Origin: Dactylellina haptotyla
Taxonomy: Eukaryota > Ascomycota > Orbiliomycetes > Orbiliales > Orbiliaceae
DNA length: 64,000 bases
Assembly (NCBI GenBank): GCA_031310005.1
Contig: CM062379.1
Coordinates: 248,001 to 312,000 of the forward strand
Direction: 5' to 3'
The notes under the pieces are model-generated. The model had not been told where the DNA came from. It searched no databases and saw only the letters and a list, made by a program, of their open reading frames with translations. Below, one piece after another: positions 1-10,789 of the stretch. The position numbers were made by a program, and so were the translations under genes. Positions within the stretch are counted from its first letter, which is position 1, and every line of letters starts with the position of its first letter.

Positions 1-1256
1 TTACACAAGCCTTCTTGTCGTCCGACATCGATCATAAACCCAGGGTTTGGTATACCTGTCATGGAATAGATTGTGTGTTGATGATGTTGTATACAATCTG
101 TGGTGTGCGATATCTTGCTTCAAGAGCCCTATAACTCTGAAATTAGATGTGTTAAGTACGTTAAACGATTCGAGTAACGATCTGAACAGTAGGAATCAGG
201 ATTTGTGCAATGAATGAATTTTTGCTTGCAGATCGATGCTCTTCTTCGCATTCGAATACGTCGGTAACCCTTTAGATTTACGAGCTTCAGGTTAATGGCG
301 AATATAGCTGGTATCATAAGAGCCAATGTCTAGAATATGACTTCTTTCAGTAGTTAATAATTATTCTTTATGATATAGGCGAGCCGAATCCGCGAGATAT
401 GACGTTTTCTACGGATATTTCTTGTTTCCAGTCGAACAAGATTTCTAATCTGAGAGAATGGATAGTACAGCTTTCCGGTAGCAGGGTTCCCGGATGACAA
501 TCAAACTTCTCGTTACCAATGTATAAGGATTTTTGTGATTAATATTTTTTAGCATTTGGAGTATCTGCGAGAGTTTTGTATGCGGACTGACAGGTTAAAT
601 CGGGTCCTAGTTGATTGGTCCTTCTGTCGGGTCTTTTAACCAAGCAATTGAATTGAAAATGTACAGACATCGGAGAAGTGACATGGAATAGAGAAGTATA
701 CAATTTCATTAAATAGCCGACCCAGTCTCCACAATCCCAACAATAGTCACTCGTTTCGAGAGCCCGCGTCATGTCGACGCGTCTGAGACGCCGGCATCGC
801 TGGAGTGGTGGGCTGTGCACCAGCATTTGCGAAGATACAACACATTATTGCTTCTGTCCAAAAGAAAAAATGCAACATGTGGCGCCGGCCGTGGACTGGT
901 TGCTGGGAACAAGACCACGCCAGCGGCCATAGTTAGAACTTCCAGATAGGGAGCAGTCACTCCCCGAAAGCCGTCATTGAGTATCTGTCACGATCATACA
1001 TTTGGTGAAGTATTTAAATCGGCTATATGAGATTCAGATATAGAATCGAAATCTCGACCGTATATTGCTTTTCTGTTATATGTACATTTGCATTCTGGTC
1101 TCACTATCTCCCTCCCAAACTTAATATATACATTTTGCTTTTGGTATAGATATATACAGCCCTAAGGTTTCCCTTAGAGCGATTCCCAGTCAGTGTGCCA
1201 CTTTTTACATATTTAGCGCCCTGCGGACGGTGCTTTAAGCTTGCGAGTTCGCAAAC
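1..1256. other. Intergenic, no gene seen
   Basis: Only short open frames without domain resemblance occur here. The stretch around 1000-1160 is AT-rich and would contain the downstream region of the collagen-like gene that ends at 1257 on the minus strand. I see no RNA gene or mobile element. Confidence 0.5.
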
Positions 1257-2090
1257 TTAAACGGTGGTCTTTGGCTTGTCGGTGTTTGGGCGGGGTGGGC
1301 GGCCACCACCTTGCTGGCTGGTGTAGATATAACCGCTGGAGTAAGTGCGGCCACGGTCGGTGTAGGTAACGTAGAACCAGTCAGCCCATTGAGCCCAGCC
1401 TATATTTTTATCCTAGCGTTAGTCATTTCCAATCAAATAATCGCTCTGATTGATTCGAATAGAGTACTCACCATTGAAAGTCCACCATTGGTTGCCCCAG
1501 TTGTCAGGACCAGAGTAGAACTGAGCGTTGATTGGAGTGCGGCCCCAGTTGTTTCGGTTTCCGTACCAGATTTGGACCCAGCCGTTTGGATGACGACCAT
1601 TGGACTTGATCTATTGAAAGAGGTTGAATATTAGTAATTGTTTTATTAAAAAAGGAATAGTCTTTGATTCTATGGGCAGTCTTACTCTAACGTTTCCAGA
1701 CAGTTGGTTGTTCCAGTATCTCCATTGGGTGACTTGAACTTCAGCAGGACCTGGTCCCCATCCGCCAGGACCACCGGGACCGCCTGGGCCGCCTGGGCCT
1801 CCTGGGCCTCCTGGGCCTCCTGGGCCTCCTGGACCGTCTGGAGGACCAGTTGGGGGGCCGTTTGGTGGACCAGTTGGAGGACCGTTTGGTGGGCCGTTGG
1901 GGGGTCCGTTAGGAGGGCCGTTAGGAGGACCCCATGGACCACCCGGGCCACCCGGACCGCCTGGACCGCCTGGACCGCCTGGACCTTTCTGGACTTCTTT
2001 ATTGTCCGCTACAGGAATAGCATTTGTGAAGGCAAGTAGCATGCAGAAACCCGCAAGCAGGGTGGAGAGAAGGCCGGTGAAGAACTTCAT
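1257..2090 (-). CDS. Secreted collagen-like Gly/Pro-repeat protein with Trp-rich C-terminal domain
   Basis: Three exons: 2090..1686, 1610..1472 and 1399..1257, giving 228 residues. Both introns have GT-AG ends and good branch points (TACTAAT, GACTAAC), and the frame stays open across both. The start chosen is the ATG giving [14 protein letters not shown]; an ATG 69 bases upstream would bury the signal peptide. Residues 1-24 look like a secretion signal. Residues about 36-110 are GPG and GPPN/GPPT repeats. The last ~114 residues carry about eleven tryptophans ([27 protein letters not shown]). Only four cysteines or fewer are visible, so this is not a typical Cys-rich effector. I infer an extracellular or cell-wall protein with a repeat stalk and an aromatic binding or assembly domain. 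I do not recognise a named family, so the function is unknown. Confidence 0.8.
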
Positions 2091-4096
2091 CGTGATGAGT
2101 CTGTATAGAGGCTGCGATTGCAATTGATCAGCGTGCTGCTGTTGAAATATAGTAGGCAAGTTGATGGGACATACGATGGTTTATATAGAAAACCTACTTC
2201 AAAGACGGAGAGCCCGCAGCGCCCTTAAACAGGAGATCATACCCGCAGACTGAAATCAGAAGGTGAGACCGACGGCGATAGAATGAATCCAGCATTGGCC
2301 GACCATAACCGTATCGCTATGGCAGAAATTGCCACCAATATGGTGCAATACCCAGGACCCAGATGGCATTTTGGCGATATGATCTGTGATCATGCTGGGT
2401 AACTTGGTTTGTAGCCTGAGGTCCACCGATAGAGCTGAGTGGAAACCTTGTGGGTGAAAAAGGCAATCTAGAACAAATGCAAGGGACGTTGCCGACGTCG
2501 ATCATCAGATTGGAAGTTGGTAAACTGTTTTCCAACTGCTTAACTGGCTGCCTGTCAACTTGCGGAATCGGTTGCTGGAACTCAAGGCAGGTCGTACTCG
2601 TCCCGCATCGCGTATGTAAAGATTAATACGAGGGATGTTTTGATCCTTGTATCTGCAGCTGCTTCTTTCCCCCGCAGTTTAATTCGGTTTGGTGGGATGA
2701 TAGAAGAATACTGAGGCAAGAGCTCTAGTCTACATGAGGCTAGAATCGATGTTCAAAGGATTTTCAGCTGGCTGTGGCCAAGGCCGAGGGTTTTCTGTTG
2801 AGCTTCTGAGAATTGGGATCTTCCCGATGCTATTTCTCCAAGATTGAAATCTACCAATCGGAACAACGAGTTGGGCTTTGGAATTCAAGGGTTGAACCTG
2901 GGAGGTGGTTAACTACTGTCAATGCCAGTTACCGAATCGGGGAGTTCTACCTCGATAGGAAGTTAAGAACCACAAAGGCGGGATATGTTTCTAACAAACA
3001 ACACCAGGGAATTCCCTACTTCCATTCCCATGCTTTACAGTTTTGTACCACGAGGATAGTGGGACACCAATCAAGTAACCCGTAGGTTTGTTATTGTGCG
3101 AGCTTTAATTCTTTCCTGGGCCCAAGTTCAGCGATTAACATTGTCGCACAGATGCCAGGCTTGCGGATCTAGCCTTGCAATAGAGAGACAACCAAGCAGA
3201 ATAATGAGCTGATATCGGAGTCTAAGCTTAGTTCCAAGAGCTGAATGAGATCATTCTAACAGAATTGGGCAGCTCTGTGAAAATCACGCAGACTGCTGCT
3301 TTTAGCTTGCCGTTGCGAGTGGTTTAAAGCGCAACCGCTCATTTACCTGATGGATTTACCAGACATCCCGCACCTTTAGAACCATCTCAAATCTTGATTC
3401 AGTGACATATGGTAATTTTATCCCATAATATTCCTAGTCTAACAAGCATGAGTTACTCCAAAACAACCTGAATTCCCAACCACGCAGAATAACAACGGCT
3501 GTCGTATCGGAGTAGCACCGAATTCTCCCGCCGCGAATATTTGCCTTAGACAGCAAATACTTCACTATGATATATCTGCGGCTTGATCGCCATGATTGAG
3601 AGATTGCTCCTAGCGTTCTAGCTCTAGACGATAATTCGGCGTGCTTAGCGTTTACTATTTTTGTTTTTCAAAATCATATTGCAATTTTAACGGATATTCG
3701 CATTGATAACCATGCTGTCAATCCATCTATCGGAACTAAAAGAGATACTATTATAGCTATTCCTAGAGCTTTTCTATAAATTGAGAGGCTTTCAAATTTG
3801 AAGAGGGCGTGTATTTGTCCTCGTGAACAGTATATTTGAAGAATCTTGCAATACCTTGCACCGAAAGATCATACTAGTATTCGTGAGCGAGACTAGTACT
3901 ATCAAATTTGCCAGAATTTGGGGGTCAGAGGAGGCAAATAGTTGGTTTCCTCGGAGTAGATGGCATTGGGTTGAGAAACGAGAATGAGTTGTCGAACGCA
4001 GCGTATCGAGTCCCGACATACCTGGTTTGGCCAAAGAACGCCCACGCCTTTCTTGAAAGATTGGATATGTCGTATGAATATATGCTTCTGCTAGGG
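2091..4096. other. Intergenic, about 2 kb
   Basis: Apart from the TATA box of the preceding gene I see no supported feature. Open frames at 2317-2535 and 2813-3085 lack domains and sensible context. The stretch 3790-4096 has three overlapping open frames and could hold 3' coding sequence of the next gene through splicing. Confidence 0.4.
2180..2187 (-). promoter_or_regulatory. TATA box of collagen-like gene
   Basis: On the minus strand this reads TATATAAA, about 90 bases upstream of the start codon at 2090. That spacing fits a fungal core promoter with a short leader. Confidence 0.5.
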
Positions 4097-4813
4097 TCAG
4101 CCGAAAGCCAATTTTGTTGTGTTTATACGACATTGATTTCCTACATCCTCCCAGATTGCGCATTCAGGGGGGTATCCTGGCGTTATTTCCAATAAGATAA
4201 AACAATCATTCTCAACAGCCTGCTTCTTCCAGCCTTTCAGGTCAGAATAAAAGGCTGATGGATCATTTTTAATGGTGTCGAGGCATTCTCCAAACTTAGG
4301 GCGACGCCATGATGGGAGAGAATAAGGCTTGTATCCAAGTACTTTGGGAACTTGTGGTACGACCGCATTATCTCCCTCAAATCGAATAATTTCTTCACCA
4401 CCATCTCTGATAGATTGCAATTTCCACTTCGTCAGGTTTAATAGGCGAAGAGCTCTTTCGTCCAACTCTAGCTCGCGCTTTTTGGCTCCAAATCTTAATT
4501 CTTCTTGCTTGCAGAAGAGTTTTGGTTGTATATGATACGCTGGGTAAACCGTAGCCTCCATCAACACGGAAACAGGATCAAATTCTTCGATGTCTGAAAT
4601 TGACGAGCATTCAGAAGATTCCTCGGGCGTATCAAAGGTAGTCTCCGTTCTAGCGCACTTAAGGATATTTGATGTTTCAAAGCCTATCGGAAAAGTAGCT
4701 TTGCCAAGGTTATTATCTTTCAACGAAACATAAGACCCCAGATCTTGGTTTTGCTTCGTTTTATGTGCTGCTGATACAACAACTTTCATATCAGCTTTTG
4801 AAATCGGTGCCAT
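4097..4813 (-). CDS. Orphan hypothetical protein
   Basis: Uninterrupted 238-residue frame with ATG start. I do not recognise it. It is soluble in appearance, with no signal peptide or membrane segment. The middle is rich in charged residues (a KKRELELDERALRLL stretch near residues 110-125). The C-terminal third contains an aromatic segment ending FILLEITPGYPPECAIWED. A possible donor follows that segment at about 4147, with a tandem TAG-CAG acceptor near 4095. Splicing there would extend the protein another ~60 residues to about 3909 in frame, so the true C-terminus is uncertain. It stands alone between gene-poor stretches, which suits a lineage-specific gene. Confidence 0.5.
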   Translation of the reverse strand: MAPISKADMKVVVSAAHKTKQNQDLGSYVSLKDNNLGKATFPIGFETSNILKCARTETTFDTPEESSECSSISDIEEFDPVSVLMEATVYPAYHIQPKLFCKQEELRFGAKKRELELDERALRLLNLTKWKLQSIRDGGEEIIRFEGDNAVVPQVPKVLGYKPYSLPSWRRPKFGECLDTIKNDPSAFYSDLKGWKKQAVENDCFILLEITPGYPPECAIWEDVGNQCRINTTKLAFG

Positions 4814-5423
4814 AATGTCGCGGTAGCTCAGATTGATCGTATGTTAGTTGAAAGTTGTAAGACAAAGGGCTCAGGCCTCAGATACGATGCTAGCCAACGC
4901 TTCTGAAAAACAATAGGACCGCATGGACAAGGCGATAAGATCCTATAGGACGGCTCAGTAAGGCTTTGTCGATGTCGTGTAAGCAGCACAGAATACTAAT
5001 CAATCAATTATTAAAAGGATTTTAATAGCTAGTCGCTGTTACAGTTGTTAATCAATGAATGATGGTGTCTTTGGATGTGGAGAAGAACTTTTAAGAAGGC
5101 TCTTTTGTTTTACTGTTGATTCTATCCCAACGGTAGTCGCAAGCAGGAAGATAAAAGCGGTCAACCTATTCAATCACCACCATCCAAGATCGCATAAACT
5201 TCAGACAAACATGTATACCATTTAATGCTCTATCCCCACCCTCCACTTGTCCTGCAACGGCTACATTTTAAACCCACCCGATTATTAGACTACGATCTCG
5301 TAGCAGAGTATCACTACTTTCCCCTCTTCGCAGCTACAAGAATCAAGTCTATCGCGACTAAATAAATCTCATAGTCGATACCAGAAAAGGCTACCCTCGT
5401 CCAGTCAGAAACATTGTGACAGC
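4814..5423. other. Divergent intergenic region
   Basis: Lies between the orphan gene on the minus strand and the CCCH/LRR gene on the plus strand, so it should hold both promoters. No clear TATA box or RNA gene is visible. Confidence 0.4.
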
Positions 5424-6805
5424 ATGTCTCATACCGAAGAATATCCGCTCTGTAGACATTTTCTAAAAGGTCACTGTGCCAGAGAGAAGGACTGCCGTTT
5501 TTCACATGATATTAGACTACCAGAGAATGTTAAAGTCATCACCCTTGATCTTGACGAGAAAGCTAAATTGAAGAAGAATAGAGAAAAACATACGGGGCTT
5601 TCTTCTGAGGTCAATCCTGAGGCTCTAGCCTATCAAAAGTACCAGCATCCTCCGACTCCTCCAGCTCAGATTGTCTCTTTCAAGGACATCAACAGCTACA
5701 ACAAAACGCGACTTCTTCCAGGTATCACGCACATCCAGTTCGGCACTGGGTTTCGAGTTACAGACGAGCATCTGAGAGATATTTTAGAAGCTCCTCACAT
5801 TCTTTCAAATCTTGAAGTACTTATCATCAAGGGGGTGGACGTCACACTAGTCACAGCACCCAAGAGAGGGAAGAGAAACTCGAAAGCAAAGGCAGCAACT
5901 ATACCTACGAAAACAGAGGCGCAAGCGATTGAAATTTCTAATGAACCACTAGTTTCAATCATATCAAAATCTCCAAACCTCAAAGTTTTACATTTAACGG
6001 GCTGCACCAATGTCGATGACCTTGTCCTCAAGACTGTCTTGAAAAACTGTCCTCATATCGCGGAGTTGAAAATCACAGGTTAGCAGTCGCCACGCAAATA
6101 TGTTCTCATTCGCACGGTCTCTATCCCTATTTCGTATCCATGCAACCGGAATCATTACCAAATGTAGATAGTCTAACCAGTTACACAGGTCTTCCAAATC
6201 AGCCGGGAAGCATCAGCACGGCGAGCCTCCTTTATCTTGTCAACCGCGGCGAGAAGCTTGCTCCTGATCTCCAAGAACTCAATTTGGTCAATCAAGATCT
6301 CGATCTTCGAGCAGTTACCGTTTTATCCGATTCACGCCCCGAAATGAACATTATCGAAGGCCTCCAGTGTGAACTCAAAAAACCTGCAATTGGAATGAGC
6401 TTAAACGACATGAAGGGAACAAATTTTCATAACACAGGTTATATTGTCGGTGAGAATGGAATTGGCTTCAAATATAAGAACTGCTACTGGCCAGAATGGG
6501 GCGGCGACTACACTGGAGAGAATAGCCAGATTCTGAGAGGGGGAGAAGGGCCGCCAGGATTCTGGAGCGATTCCGAAGAGTCTGGAAGCAGAACAGGCAG
6601 CATCATCGAGCTGGGCGATTCCGACAACGACAGCGAGGCACAGGGTTCTGTTCCGGCTTCAAACACCCATCGTACGGACCGCGATCGTGAAATCGACGAA
6701 GCCGTTGAGGACCTCTTGCAAGATCTTGAAGCGTTTGCATTGAACGAGGTAGACCCGGAGAAACTTAGGGGAGTCACCTGCTTCGAAGATCTCAAATTTC
6801 AGTAG
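5424..6805 (+). CDS. CCCH zinc finger protein with leucine-rich repeats
   Basis: Two exons, 5424..6078 and 6189..6805, 423 residues. The 110-base intron has a CTAAC branch point, and the frame is continuous (G|GT codon). Residues 10-28 form a perfect CX7CX5CX3H zinc finger directly at the N-terminus; this type usually binds single-stranded RNA. Residues about 60-260 resemble AMN1-type leucine-rich repeats, with LKVLHLTGCTNVDDLVL and LQELNLVNQDLDLRAV as the clearest units; the intron falls between repeats. The C-terminal ~100 residues are acidic and low in complexity (SDSEESGSRTG, LGDSDNDSEAQG), followed by a short helical end. The likely role is RNA binding combined with a protein-docking surface. 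The finger is certain; the cellular role is inference. Confidence 0.85.
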
Positions 6806-7502
6806 CTCAAACATCGCAGTATCTCGATTGTATTCAGTACAGATTTGGATGGTTTCTCACTTTATCCGTAAATCATCTTAAATAGAATGGAAAAAATGCT
6901 ACCGAATTGCTGCGTTTGTGTTTTCATTGAGGCTATGGCCACGGATTTGATTTCCAGCGTCTTTGTTTTGAATATTTTGATGAATTTTACGGAACCAGAG
7001 TGGCGAGGGTCCCAGCAAGTTTCTAAGGGTCGTGGTTCCTACTGTATTCCACTCGAATTTCTCAAAATATTTTCGGTATGACTAAAATGCGTCTTTTTCG
7101 CGTACATTGTTCGTTTGTGTCTATCAAAAACCTCAATACAGCACAGCCCACGATGTATTCCGGAGAATTTCCAGGCTTTTACTTCACTCTTGAGACGAGA
7201 AATTGCTGGCTCGTGAGGCTATGATATCACGCAGCGCAAAAGCGCAGTCCGTAAATTGATGGATCTGGTATTCCGAGGAGATACCAGTTGCCTTGGCGCG
7301 CCGCAGTTGGCATTGGCAATGTAGGGCTGAACTGCGTCAATGGCGCACAAACCAACCACCAGCCTTCGTCGCGATGAGTTCGGAGTCTATAAAAGGATGT
7401 GTAACCCCGGATCTCCATATGATTCGGACCCTGTAAATCGCAAACTCTAAACTAGCGCTGAAAATCAGACTATCACATCTTTTCGAACATCAATTTCAAC
7501 GA
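6806..7502. other. Intergenic, promoter of next gene
   Basis: No gene supported; the 64-codon frame at 6887-7081 has no recognisable domain. The right half contains the TATA box of the poly-glycine gene. Confidence 0.4.
7388..7394 (+). promoter_or_regulatory. TATA box of poly-Gly Cys-rich gene
   Basis: TATAAAA lies about 110 bases upstream of the first ATG (7503). No in-frame upstream ATG or signal-peptide exon is visible between them, which supports the chosen start. Confidence 0.5.
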
Positions 7503-8340
7503 ATGCCAACCAATCTCCGCCGAAATATCGATGCGTTGACTACTCCCGCTCCTAACTTGCAGGAGGCCAAAGGTTCCGGCGGCGGAGGCGGTGGAGGTGG
7601 TGGCGGCGGAGGCGGTGGTGGAGGTAGCCGGCCAAAATCGAAGACATGTGGATATATTAATTTGTTAGAATACAACAGTAAGTTGCCAGGCATAATATTT
7701 GAGCTTGCAAGCTGGCCCAGCTAAATTTTTTTTGATAGCATATCTTTCTTCAACGACAACGGGATCGGTGCCATTGAGATGTGCAAAGAGCGCGATATGC
7801 GGATATTCCGCCTCCTATCTAGGATGCGTTGCTTCTCAGCAGACAGCCTCGAGTTCGACAAAGGCCTTTCCAACCGTTTGTATCGATTTACCAGCCTCGA
7901 GCTACTTTTTTCAAGAAACTCCGTACCCTGATCAGACAATGGTCTGGTAAGTGTGACAATCCTAGTTAAATCAATAGCCAAAGATACTAATATAAAATCG
8001 TAGTACCACCTACACAAGCGGCCCATCTTGTCAGACGGTTACATTAGTCCAAGAGGGTATTACCTTCACCGGCTTCACCTGTCTATCCCCAAGAGCCCCC
8101 ACGGGGACACTTAGCGTTAGCAGTGGGACTTGGGCCCTGTACCCACCGACCGTTATCCCAACCCCTATCGGTAGTCTTTATCATCTTGCAACCGCTCCGC
8201 CGGGCGCGTTTAGCACATCTGCAACCGTGGCTCCCACTACTACTTCTGCGGGGAATCTCACTGTTCCGGGCTTTGAGGGGATCTATTTGACGGTCATTTT
8301 TCTTCTATATAGTATACTGGCTCGATATACCGTGGTATAA
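7503..8340 (+). CDS. Cys-rich surface-type protein with poly-glycine N-terminus
   Basis: Three exons, 7503..7677, 7739..7946 and 8004..8340, 239 residues, with phase preserved at both junctions. After a short basic start comes a run of 16 glycines (residues 26-41), then the pattern TCGY...CA..AICGY...GCV...CID...MVCTTY...SCQ...FTCL. This resembles the Cys-rich ectodomain common in fungal secreted or membrane proteins. A Ser/Thr/Pro-rich stretch follows (about 150-215). The C-terminus is hydrophobic (GIYLTVIFLLYSIL), suggesting a GPI signal or a membrane anchor. Family members normally begin with a signal peptide, and none is seen here. Either an upstream exon was missed, or this copy has lost secretion or gained the glycine tract in its place. 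The function is unknown. Confidence 0.7.
7578..7625 (+). repeat. GGN trinucleotide tract coding for Gly16
   Basis: Sixteen consecutive GGN codons (GGC, GGA and GGT mixed) sit in frame inside the coding sequence. The mixed third positions mean the run is imperfect at DNA level and was probably not made by very recent slippage alone. Confidence 0.9.
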
Positions 8341-8647
8341 AGAGATAGTAGAATCGAGCTGAAAATTAACGACTGAGTTGAAAGAAAGAAGAAAAAGTGG
8401 TGCCAATTAGGTAATACCGCTAGAAGTGAATCGGGCTTTCGCAAGCCCAAAACTCCTACGGGCAACTTAGAACTGGTGTATTGAGAAGGAGGGCAACTCG
8501 AACTCATTCGTATTTTAGTATAGTATATAGTAGCAACATCATATAGAATATATATCTATCTCTAGTTCGTTTACCAAAGCTGAATAGACTTTTCTTTACG
8601 CATCATTATTGTATTAGCAAAATATAGTGACAGTGGTCCATATACCC
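8341..8647. other. Tail-to-tail intergenic region
   Basis: Separates the 3' ends of the poly-Gly gene (+) and the PAQR gene (-). It is AT-rich with no feature beyond probable 3' UTRs. Confidence 0.4.
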
Positions 8648-9959
8648 CTAAGCACACTTGGCTCCGTGTTTATGCAGGTAGTCGAAATCGCCCAGGCAGC
8701 CCATGACATGCATTAGTCCAGCTATGATTACGGATACGTGCAAGATTTGGTGACTTTGTCCTACTATATCGAACTTTCCAGGGAAAAAGCGCTCCGGTAC
8801 CTATTCATATTCCAATATTTAGCTTTCTCAACATCTCTCTTACCAATAACCCGTTGGCACTAACCTTTGCACCATAAGACACAACGCCAATAGTATTAAA
8901 CAAGGCGACGTATGCCCACCAAATGAGTCCCATTCGATCCTTTTGCACCTTCCAGCCATAGAGAATGACGGCATGAATTATGGGTGCGAAACTACTGGCC
9001 CCAAATGCAGTGTAAAACACTCCTCGTAGGATTTTCGCCTTCGCGGTGTGGAACATCGGATGCATCGTAGAGATGGCACACAAACCAGCTAATCCCGATA
9101 CCACGCCCCAATAAATATTCCGGAGGCGATGGTCGCAAACGAAGCCATAGTATATTAATGGAATCATGGCGGTGTACATCAGAATCAGAATACCTAGGTA
9201 GTCAAGCTGGACGCTAACGCTATGGTATTTGGGAGAATGATTCATAAATGTATGGTAACTGTGCCTATTTTAGTTTCCTTACGGGTACCAAGGACGGGAT
9301 ATTAGTACACTCACGTTGAGGAGAGAAAAAAGCATATTGCCACACCAATAAAATATACTGTGCAGACGGCGACATCTTCTGCCGTGGCGATTTTGTATCT
9401 AGGTGGTATCTCCGTTGTGAATACATAGATCGGTATGACCAGGAATATTATGCATCCGACTATATGGGACCATATATTTACTATAGAAGATTCAGATAGG
9501 GTTAGATATAGACGAAAATAAGAACGTGTCGTCTATATGGAGTATTGCCATACTGGTTTCATTGTGGATTGCCAGTATACTGCGGAAGCTTGTCTTCGCA
9601 GAGTAGGATGGCGGTCTATAACCGGTATGAATATACTCATTTTCTCTATTTTCAACCAATATAAGCAAATTGATTTCCATATAATTTGCTAACTTGCTAA
9701 CAAGTATGAGAATCTTACTGTAACCAATCCGCTATTCACACTTGTCAGCTGCGACGTCCTGCGTTGTGTGGTATCTTATTGGGCAGGGATAATGCAACTC
9801 ACGAACATCTGCGATCAGGAGCAGCGCGTCTTCCACTTGCTCAGCAGCCTTGAGAACAACATCGGATGTCTTTTCAGCAGTCTTCTTGACTATCTTGTCT
9901 AAGTCGGTGTGGTCTGAGGTGGACTGTTGCTTACGATTGCGGGGAGCTCGGGGTGACAT
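8648..9959 (-). CDS. PAQR / haemolysin-III family membrane protein
   Basis: Six exons: 9959..9803, 9731..9719, 9645..9554, 9480..9315, 9264..8865 and 8800..8648, 326 residues. Every phase fits, and the protein only becomes continuous if a 13-base microexon (9719-9731) is included. Family hallmarks appear in order: DWLQENEYIHTGYR near residue 55, HNETINIWSHIVG before the first membrane segment, SSTHSYHTFMNHSPK after the second, and SHQILHV near the C-terminus. The last three supply the conserved Ser/His residues that bind zinc in adiponectin-receptor relatives. Seven membrane segments are expected. Yeast homologues (Izh proteins) act in zinc and sterol/lipid homeostasis, so a similar role is likely. 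The length matches the family. Confidence 0.93.
9719..9731 (-). other. 13-base microexon of the PAQR gene
   Basis: The minus strand reads CGGATTGGTTACA, between a GTGAATAG acceptor and a GTAAGA donor. It encodes the conserved PDWLQ stretch. Skipping it would break both phase and motif. Confidence 0.8.
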
Positions 9960-10789
9960 GATGGCAGTATCACGTCGTTGGGGAGCATGGGGCTAACACG
10001 ACAGAGCCGTGGGAGAAATTAAGGAGAAGGAGCGAGACCTATACCGCGACCATAACAGACGTATTTAGAAGACCCTCCTGTACGTCTACGTTGTCCGGAG
10101 CTATTGCAGTTCTACGACGGGGGAAGTTTTGGACAAAGGTATAATCGTGACGCATCGATCCTGCGACGTCGGCGGCCAAAGCTCACCACCCACACAACGG
10201 ACCCATATTTAGAAGGTGGGTAACGGCGACGATATTGCGGGAGCCTAATTATTGGCTACCGCACAGTTGACAGCCAGCAGACACCTCTTACTTAGCGCTT
10301 ATCAATATCAACATCACCTATAATTTTCTCGTGGGTGGCCGACGGAATGGTTTCATCTTAAGCCAAGTTCGCGGGCTCAGGTGCAAGATCGAACGAATAG
10401 GGTCTCATTTGTTCCTGCGGGCGGCACCCAAACCGGCTCGTTTGTGACCCGTCATCCCGTCCAACATGGATGAAGGGGATCCTTTGGCCCCACAATGTTA
10501 CCAGTTCTGTCAAAAACCGTCTGCCGCAGCAAATCGTTAAATTGCGATTTACCAGCTTTCGAATAGTGTTCGAGCAATTTACCAAGTTTTGCCCTTTGAG
10601 CGAAGTAAGGCCTTCCCTGAGGCTTTTAAAGTCGGGCCCGATCCGCACAACGAAAGGCAGAGCCTCCTTTCCAAGGCATACTTTGTCTTGGATTATTCAA
10701 CCTTCCTCGTACAGAAATAAGTGTACGCTTTATCTTTTCGTTGCAAAATCTTATCTTTTACCTAGAAAAACTCCTGGTTTTCCTACATT
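9960..10789. other. Divergent promoter region
   Basis: Lies between the PAQR gene (-) and the 584-residue membrane protein gene (+). Short open frames on both strands (10358-10814) lack domains. No clear element is identified. Confidence 0.4.

Noticed and set aside
1682-2127. Several open frames on both strands across the Gly/Pro repeat
   Set aside because: They are frame shadows of the repetitive GGN/CCN sequence; only the minus frame with a signal peptide and phase-matched introns makes a coherent protein.
3792-4163. 123-codon minus-strand frame overlapping the orphan gene
   Set aside because: It overlaps the end of the longer ORF in another frame and has no domain; kept only as a possible spliced extension.
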